Origin: Ilyonectria destructans
Taxonomy: Eukaryota; Ascomycota; Sordariomycetes; Hypocreales; Nectriaceae
Assembly (NCBI GenBank): GCA_020740775.1
Contig: JAHEWK010000033.1
Coordinates: forward strand, 1-64,000
Reading direction: 5' to 3'
Length of the DNA: 64,000 nt
The translations under genes were made by a program, and so were the position numbers. How positions within the stretch are numbered: position 1 is the stretch's first letter; every line of letters starts with the position of its first letter. Below, piece after piece: positions 57,061 through 64,000 of this stretch. Below the pieces are notes generated by a model. It did not search any database. It saw only the letters and a program-made list of their open reading frames with translations, and was not told the origin of the DNA.

Positions 57061-59036
57061 TTAGACAATCTGAGCTTCGCCCATTTCAGGCTCAACACAC
57101 AATGAGTCGAGATCAACACCATCTTGTTCCTGGAGGACGAAGTGTCCCAGTCGACGATATTGAGGCAACCGGTTTGACGATGTTCCGAGTTGTTCTAGCA
57201 TAATGCATACAATGTTACGTGTTGTTTCTTTGTCCTGGAAGTAGCTATAGTCGAGCTTCAAAGGCATATAAGAAATTTTCTTGCCTTGGATGACTTGCAC
57301 ATCTGAGGTGTCTAAAAAGATCTGTACACGGAACTCGGCGGCAGAAGTCTGGAAAGTGACAAACGGCATATTGACAAGCTCGCAAATTGCCGGTATGACT
57401 CTGGCCCTGAGGACAGCCGAGGCACGTAGAACGGCGGACATCTTGTCAGGCGTGCTGGTTTCTACTGTCGTGCGCACTAGCTCTACAAGACATTCTGCCT
57501 TGGCTGACAGTCCCCATCCTTTGACAGGCCCATCCACAGATGCCCAAGACCAGGACGGAGCTCGGTAACCTTGTGTGAGACGTGGTTTGGGCTCATATAT
57601 TCTCCAGTCCAGCATGAGCTCAAATCGTGATTTCCACAAACCAGCCACGTATTCATCGCCGGTAAGTTTCTCAAACCATTTAGCAACCCCAGCTATAGCG
57701 TGAAGTTTGTCGGAGGGACGCGTAAGCTCACAACGAGAGTACTCCGTTATCAGACTACCCCAAAGGCCCATTGACCTCACATTCCTTACTTTGGTCTGTG
57801 GGGAGGGCGCTTCCAGCTCTACCTTAGAGAGGTTCAATGTCTTATCAGAATAATGAAAGGGAACTCCTTTAGGAAATGCTTCGCATTTGTGCTCAGTCCA
57901 ACATTCCCAGAGAATCTGATGTCGTCCAAAGAAGAGAGTGCGTGGCGAAAGATGTCGTTCTTGGAATACCCAACCACGATTGTGTAAGGGGCCCTCGTGG
58001 ATCTGGCGGTCCCAATACTTGTAGTCTAAGATGTAGAAAGACTGGGGCTCATCAGAGAACAACATGCTTTGAACCATACGGGGACGAATAAAGGCTGGGT
58101 CTCCCTCATGAAAGAGACTATCATCTGGGCTTGTAGACCCTGAGGCGGCAATTGTGCATACAGAGTTGGAGTAAACAAGATGCATGGTTGTGGCCTCTTT
58201 GGCCCAGTCGTCCTGCTGGTCTTGGATGATACATAGAGCATCTATCCAGACGTAGCGGATAGAAAATTGCCGGGCAACTTCGAATACGTCTCGAAACAAG
58301 ACGGGAAGTTCAACGATTGGCCGACCTCTGCGAAAGGTTTCAACGTTGGAAGACAAGAGGCGAATTGGATTTGAGCCCCAGCGGTAGCTGAGAGTAAGGT
58401 AACGTGCTGAAGACGGTGCCGCATCTTCGGCTGTTACACAGAGTCTCCAGCTTGTGGAATCTTGGCTGCCAATATCGAGCATCCGCGTAGGATGCCAGAT
58501 TTTGGGTGAGAGATCACTTTCTCTACAAGCCGGGTGGGAAGCGCGGCAGTGCGTAAGCCATTGAAGTCCGGTCGCAGTCGCAGCGCTCGTCGATAAGACA
58601 TTCTGAAGGACTGATGTTTCAAGCCTCCCCTTGTATTCGGCGTCTGAAGACGGGAACATCAGCTCGAGGTCCATTTGATTTGAGGTTAGAGCATACCGTC
58701 GATAGAAACGAGATAAAAATAAGCTCCAGCATGATTGCCCGTCGAAGGGTTCGAATAAGTAACATACAGCTTAATAGCCACATCCGAACCTACAGTTGCA
58801 TTGAACTGCATAGGCCTCCATAACTCAGGCGATTCAGACCATCGATGACGATATTGACGGCTCAGGTGCCATACGACGGAGCAGATATAACACCTATTTC
58901 GTACAGCTTCCCTGAATACTTTGAAGGTCTGCTCCTTGATCATGACCGCGTTCTTAGAAGCGTCAGATGTCTTGACGAGAAGAACGCCCCGGCAATCTGA
59001 ACAAAGGCCATCCTGATGTTTGACATGGGTTGCCAT
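57061..59036 (-). CDS. HET-domain heterokaryon-incompatibility-type protein
   Basis: Two exons (59036-58697 and 58643-57061) give 640 aa. The N-terminus has a Cys-rich CSDCRGVLL and RNRCYICSVVW, common in this class. The HET domain follows at about residues 190-350: YLTLSYRWGS, LPVLFRDVFEVARQFSIRYVWIDALCIIQDQQDDWAKEA, and later LHNRGWVFQERHLSPRTLFFG. C-terminal to it, APSWSWASVDGPV is the usual distal block. HET domains are TIR-related and drive cell death in non-self recognition. The partner protein is not in the neighbourhood. The gene appears intact. Confidence 0.92.
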
Positions 59037-59770
59037 AGAGAGCTTAAATGGTGTATTGACGAAGGGAAGCAGTGGGCATTGTCCATCCTCTAGGCTGGGG
59101 ATGATGAGGGAAATATGGGAGTCAATGGGTTCACAGGTATCTATTGGCTCCCGGCAGCGGCAGATCTTTCAGCCGGCGAGGGGCTTTGCGACTGGACGCG
59201 GGGTCCCTAGATCTGTAGCAAAACACCTCTCGACACCTCTCAACACATAGGGAAACAAAAAAAGGAAAAGAAAACAACGCGCCCAATCCCCCGCCAGCAT
59301 AAACCCCAGCACAGCTCAGGGTTGCTGTTACCTTGGGAAACCTAACCATCACAAGCGGCAACCCTCTATCGTTTAGAGAGGTCAAGAAGGCCTCTGGGTC
59401 AAAGTATGCTGGTAAGGAAAGGAGGGCGCTTTACCAGTAGCCTTGGCTTAGCTTCATACGGGTGGCGACAACATACTGCTAGCAGCTTACCCTAGGTTGA
59501 AGTAGATAATTCAATTGCACCAACTACACAGCCGAAGGGTGCGGTCATTTGCAATGTTAGTACCTGGAGTCAGTTTTGTGTCTACGGCAACATGTGCCAA
59601 CGAATTGACGGGCATGTTATGGCAACCCCGGCGAACGACCTTTGGGAATGTGGACGATTTACATATTCATTCTTCAATTTGCTAACAATATTAAATCATT
59701 TACAAAGAGATTCTCCAACCACCAATCATTCGATTTTACCACCAAGTCAAGGCTACCCACCCAGCGTCAA
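59037..59770. other. Intergenic between HET and TauD-like genes
   Basis: About 730 bases without a supported gene; upstream region of the HET gene and 3' flank of the dioxygenase. Confidence 0.5.
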
Positions 59771-61142
59771 TTATGGGCTATATTTCTCACGAACCTTGAA
59801 TGCCACTCTCGGCGCAGGAATGATGTTCCAGATCTCCTCAGCGGTCTCATCGTACGTTCTGTCATTGCCTCTTTTAAGAGTGTGAGGAAGCTGCCACGCC
59901 TTATCCTTGTTCTTGAGCCACATGCGAACAAGGTAGCGGGTGTTCTCCGGCGTGTCCACAAATTCCTCTCGAGCGTGGAGATTTCCGAGATTGTTGATGA
60001 ACGCAAGGTCACCGGGATCCATGCTCAAGGACAGCTGGTATTTGTCGGCGAGCTGCTGCACCATGTCTAAGGCTTCCACCTGCTTAGGGGTCGGTTTGGG
60101 GGCAAAGGTTCCATCGTCAGCTGGCTCTGTGGCCATGAGATGGATCCGTCCAAAGTTCAGGATGATGTGTCCCTCATGGTTGAACAAGAGCGCTCGGCGT
60201 TCGGGGTGAATGAACAAGCTCCGCCTTTCGAAGGTTAGTTATTGCTCGAGATTTGCCAATCTTGGACACTTACGAGTCGAAATACCAGTCAGGGCTTGCT
60301 AACGTCTCCAGAACGTCTGGTCTAGAAGCGGCGAGGTCGTTATATATTGCGTATGAAGAAGCGATGTTATGATTTCCGCCAATCTCAGCTCGACCGCGAC
60401 TATGGAGGGCCAGGATATCCGGGAATTGATCTGTGTGGAACGCCTAATGCATTTTGAGCGTCAGTCATCACGTAAAAGAGGTGGGTGAATCTACCAAGCG
60501 CGCGTTAGAATCCCTTGCAGGACGATCAGCCTGCGGTGCCGCCATTTCCTTGGCCTCGAGGATGTGAACTATAACTCGGTATTAGCAGCAGCATAAAAAT
60601 GGACAAAAAGAGCTGGTCTGCTGACGAAGCATGTTGCCTTCTTCGTCTTGCTTCCCCCGAGTCTCTGCTATGTAACTCGACAAGCCAAGGAATATGAGCA
60701 CATTGTCCTCGGGAGAGTAGTGGCCGGAGTCTAAGCCACGAAGAACGAAGAAGCCTTTTCCTTGATGAAGGTCCCCGCTCAGAGCGCGCAGCTTTTCAGC
60801 CAAGGTAGGGAGTGGGAAGTTTGATTGAGTAACCTCACTTCCGTCCAATTCCAGACCTATTTAAGTTTAGCTCCATACCGATAACAACGATTCTTTTCTC
60901 AGAGTGTCATTACTTTTGAAGTGAGCCAGAGCATCTTCAATCTCAGACTTTTCGGCATCATCGAAGCGGTGTATGTACTCCTCTTTAGTTCCGAAATCGC
61001 TTCCATGCCAGGCAAGGGAATGATCCAGGTGAGAGGGCCAACCACTTAAGACACTGGTGATTTGGGTCGATGTAGTGTCCGTGCCCTTGTTCACAACATC
61101 ACCAAACACCTGAGGAAAGGGTACAACATTTGCTGGCGTCAT
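59771..61142 (-). CDS. TauD/clavaminate-synthase-like Fe(II) 2-oxoglutarate dioxygenase
   Basis: About five exons on the minus strand from ATG at 61142. Exon 1 covers the family N-terminus (AWHGSDF, AEKSEIEDALAHFK), then GLELDGSEVTQSNFPLPTL|AEKL, GKGFFVLRGL, NVLIFLGLSSYIAETRG, and an exon with ARDSNARLAFHTDQFPDILALHSRGRAEIGGNHNIASS. HTD in that exon is the HxD iron-binding pair. The last exon (60217-59771) has RALLFNHEGHIILNFGR, DPGDLAFINNLGNLHAREEFVD and the arginine block NTRYLVRMWLKN, which contact 2-oxoglutarate; HAREEF carries the distal His. It should hydroxylate or desaturate a small molecule in the cytosol. Substrate unknown. The exon 2/3 junction (near 60640-60570) is the least certain. 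Confidence 0.83.
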
Positions 61143-61359
61143 TTCTGCTTGTGTTTGTACGGAATGATGGATGTAGTTGTTGCTCCATAATGGGTCCTAG
61201 CTCTGATGCTAACGCTAATGCCGAATATATAGTTACAGCACCACTTCGTTGCCAAATGTCTTTTGAGTTGTCAAGCGCGTGACAGCATCCTTTCGAGGCC
61301 GATTCCGCAGAGCCTCATTTATCTCACAAGGTGAGCTTTTACAAAGGTGGGAAACTTGA

Positions 61360-61820
61360 CTGTTGTACGTTGCATTGCAGTAGTCACAAAGAGCCTTGCG
61401 CATCGTCATCAGACATTTGCCACAGAATACCGACGTCTTATTCGCCGCCGAACATACCCCGCAGTTGCTGAGGGTGTTGACCGGCGTGGGGTATCTGACT
61501 CAATACGTTGCATTACAGAAGCCACGAAGAGCCTCGCGCATCGCCATCGGAACTTCGCGGCAGGATATAGTCTTTTCATTCGGCGCCGAACATACTTCCG
61601 CCGCTGTTGAGGCTCTTTGAATGTATAGTCGTCTTTTCATTCGCCGTGGAACATACTCCGCGGTTGTTGAGGGTGCTCGCAAACGTGGATCATATGACTG
61701 ATTAACGTGCGTTAAAGAACTCATGATGAGTGTTACGTATCGTCATCGGACCTTCACGGCAGGATACCGTCTTTTCATTCGCTGTCGAACATGCCCCCGC
61801 AGTCGTTGAGGCCCCCGGGC
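61360..61820. repeat. Tandem repeat block, ~110-145-bp units, 3-4 diverged copies
   Basis: Units share ACGTTGCATTRCAG, CAC-AAGAGCCT-GCGCATCG-CATC, then TCTTTTCATTCG-CG-CGAACATAC--CGC-GTTGTTGAGG. Copies start near 61367, 61505 and 61735, with a partial copy at ~61630-61675. The spacing is irregular through small indels. No coding role; open frames across it are incidental. Confidence 0.75.
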
Positions 61821-63015
61821 CAAGCATGTTTGCTAAAGGAGGGATGGCAAGAGATAGGAGACTCCCGGCGGTTCAGAGGACGACTCATAAGACGTGCTGC
61901 GTGCAGACTGCATACCAGAGCAACGAAATCCGATAGGCTGAGAAACAATGCCCAGTCCCCGAACCGGTATTCCGGGCAATGCAGAAGAGTAGATTGCGTG
62001 GTTAGGGACAAGTTGAGAGGGGTCATCCTAGCGTAAGAGATGGACACGCCAGGTACCGAGCAGGGCACGAGTCACAGGCTTGAGCATCTTGAAGATGTTG
62101 ACAATGTGATTAAGATTCAACCTTGGGATTTACAGTAGCTAAACTCTTGCATCACTTGCTCCCCTGAACCATTCAATTTTGTACACTACAAACGCCGAAA
62201 TGATGACTAGGGCGGTGAACTAAAGATAGATGGAGATGAAGAAGAACGCTACAAGATCGGCCAGATAGCCATTTTAGCTTGCTCCTCATTATCGTATTGG
62301 AACCTATGACGGTAGCGCAGAGCTGGTCTCTAACCGATTTTGCCCGACGATCACGAGCGCACTGCCTACATCTATATCAGGATCTTGTATGTTAACATCC
62401 ACGAATACCCAGAGCCTCATTCGGCTACCTAAACAGGGTCTCCCGGACCATCAGACATGTGGCTCGTCAAAGTCAGCTGGGACTCCTCAGAAGGCGAAAA
62501 GCCCAATGACACGAGGTGCGTTATCGACGCCTTTCGGACCAAAGGTTGCGAACAGCGAACAGCTGATAGGCTGGTATGGAGGTCAAGACTTCCCCCGCTC
62601 CCCTCTTTTGTTTGTGTCAGCTACGGCGATGCTTCTGCTACGGCCACACCTTTATCACGACGGTACTATGTGGTCATCTGCCGTGCTATACCTAGCTAAC
62701 CGCATCAGGCGCTACAATCACAGCAAGGGTAGGGGAATAGACGCTGCGACTACGGAAGCAGATGCATGGTTAGTGCTTTGAGTGAGGCTCTGCTGGATGC
62801 GGCAGGACGTGGCAACATGACGTGTGCCTCTCAATAAGGCCGAGCCTCGTCAAGACTTTCTATTCATGTACTAGTACTCTCGAAGTGGGGTATGGTAAAG
62901 TGCATATTTACTTTCTTCCCACTTTCTCATGACGCTTGATAACTTTCCTTACTACCTACGTTTACCTACCTCGAATACCTCAGATCCGCGTTGACTGTAG
63001 CCTTTACGAATCATC
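61821..63015. other. Intergenic, no gene recognised
   Basis: About 1.2 kb. Short frames on the plus strand (62389-62781, 130 codons) and minus strand (61775-62068) show no motif that I recognise. The end is the promoter of the kinase-like gene. Confidence 0.45.
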
Positions 63016-64000
63016 ATGGATCCAACCCCAACAAATATTTCAACTTTTATGTTTCCCACCGCCGTGTGCACACGCAATCCTTCACCTTCACCAGCACCTG
63101 ATCTTTCACGGCTTGACTGGTGCGAATCGGCATTGAATCCTAAAAATCGCATCGACAGCCTTCAGCCATTGCCCAACGGCGAGTGGATCATCCATGGAGC
63201 AGACCTTGCTGGCACGCGATGGTTCGCCGTCCCGAAATTTGCCATGGGGAAACCTCCACTGCGAATCGATGTTCATGTACCAGAATTCTCCAACGCACCA
63301 GGATACCTCAGAGATGCTCTTTTACCCAACTCACCCATGTTCGGCGAGCTCGAGGATGCCGGTAACTCAAATATCGCCATCCACATCTCACGAGCGCTCC
63401 ACTATTGGTCTCATCACAATAAGGACATTGAAAAAGCGTACTTCGAGCTGCCATTCGGGTCCCGAATCGTTTTCGAGACTATGAGCCACGACGTTCGTCG
63501 GATCAAAATCCAATTCGCGCCGATTTACGACATTGAGAGACAGTGGTTATCAATCAAGGCTCTTCAAGACATGTGGAAGCTGCCTGATGATGCATGGCCA
63601 AGAGTCGTGGATTTTGACAGTCTACAATTCCGACGGCAACTGCACGACACCATCACCGTCGTCTCCATTTGCGGTCATGGCAATCAGCAGTTTGTATTCA
63701 AAAGTTTGATGAACGACCTGAAATATTTCTATCACGAGCTCAAGGTCTTCATGGCCATGAAGCCACACCCAAACATCATCTCCAGGCCTATTTATTTAGT
63801 GACGAAAAAATGCAGCTTTGGTGGGAGGCGTGGTGTCTGTGGCATGATCTTGGAATATCATCCCAAAGGCACATTACGAAGATGGCTCAAAGAGCGCCGA
63901 CAGACTTTGTGTCTAGATAGTCACGCCGCTGAAATTTCCTGGGCGAAGCAGATAATCTCGGCGCTCGTGCATATTCAAGAGCATGGCCCGGGATTTTACA
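63016..64000 (+). CDS. Protein-kinase-like protein, cut by the window end
   Basis: From ATG at 63016 the frame stays open for 328 codons to the last base, so the 3' end is missing. The N-terminal ~200 residues have no recognised domain. A kinase-like region then begins: VVSICGHGNQQFVFKSLMND, where the Lys of VFK is the likely beta-3 lysine. The alpha-C Glu is in YHELKVFMAMKPHPNII. GMILEYHPKGTLRRWLKER follows as hinge region, then ISWAKQIISALVHIQEHGPGFY, which leads into the catalytic loop beyond the window. The glycine-rich loop is not conserved. This matches fungal protein-kinase-like proteins with an N-terminal extension; activity cannot be judged without the HRD and DFG motifs. Confidence 0.75.
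   Translation, partial: MDPTPTNISTFMFPTAVCTRNPSPSPAPDLSRLDWCESALNPKNRIDSLQPLPNGEWIIHGADLAGTRWFAVPKFAMGKPPLRIDVHVPEFSNAPGYLRDALLPNSPMFGELEDAGNSNIAIHISRALHYWSHHNKDIEKAYFELPFGSRIVFETMSHDVRRIKIQFAPIYDIERQWLSIKALQDMWKLPDDAWPRVVDFDSLQFRRQLHDTITVVSICGHGNQQFVFKSLMNDLKYFYHELKVFMAMKPHPNIISRPIYLVTKKCSFGGRRGVCGMILEYHPKGTLRRWLKERRQTLCLDSHAAEISWAKQIISALVHIQEHGPGFY

Noticed and set aside
61347..61620. Overlapping 87- and 74-codon frames
   Set aside because: They run through a tandem repeat array and repeat themselves; no independent coding evidence.

Overview
The window is nuclear DNA of a filamentous ascomycete (Pezizomycotina), most likely a Eurotiomycete such as Aspergillus or Penicillium. This is inferred from intron-rich genes (introns mostly 45-115 nt, GT...AG with CTAAY/CTGAC-like branch sites), Zn2Cys6 regulators, a LaeA-like methyltransferase, a HET protein, a PDR-type ABC transporter, plant-biomass enzymes, and transposon relics carrying C-to-T-type stops as expected of RIP. 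Species was not determined. I saw no tRNA, rRNA or CRISPR. Exon structures were derived by hand from splice signals and frame continuity.

Layout. 1-210 is an (AATAA)n tract. 1.5-8 kb holds a histidine-phosphotransfer (Ypd1-like) protein lacking its phospho-histidine, a GT1 glycosyltransferase, a small EutQ-like cupin and a DUF3445/HRQ haem-oxygenase-like protein. 8.6-13.1 kb holds a secreted GH43 glycosidase and, divergently, a Gfo/Idh dehydrogenase of the xylose/dihydrodiol dehydrogenase type; together they suggest use of xylan or arabinan. 13.3-15.5 kb is a graveyard of NACHT, ankyrin and kinase-like pseudogenes. 16.8-18.1 kb is a secreted lactonase-type beta-propeller. 18.35-18.95 kb is a TGCGCA-rich minisatellite and 19.62-21.03 kb a Tc1-type transposon with intact ends and a broken transposase.

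21.8-29.3 kb holds a LaeA-like methyltransferase, a rhodopsin-like (Pth11-type) membrane protein, and a divergent SDR / Zn2Cys6 regulator pair whose shared promoter is crowded with CGGAC motifs. 30.3-34.7 kb holds a celp0028-like secreted protein, an eight-cysteine small secreted protein and a Git3-type GPCR. A hAT relic follows, then an S10 carboxypeptidase, two inverted copies of an LTR-like repeat, a membrane protein, a tannase/feruloyl esterase and a diverged direct duplication.

47.6-55.6 kb is a divergent Zn2Cys6 regulator / ABC-G transporter pair separated by four phased 19-bp repeats, probably a regulator with its efflux pump. 57-61 kb holds a HET-domain protein and a TauD-like dioxygenase. 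61.36-61.82 kb is a tandem repeat block, and the window ends inside a kinase-like gene. There is no PKS, NRPS or terpene backbone gene, so I do not call a secondary-metabolite cluster. The strongest oddities are the pseudo-HPt protein and the two divergent regulator/target pairs with private repeat motifs.
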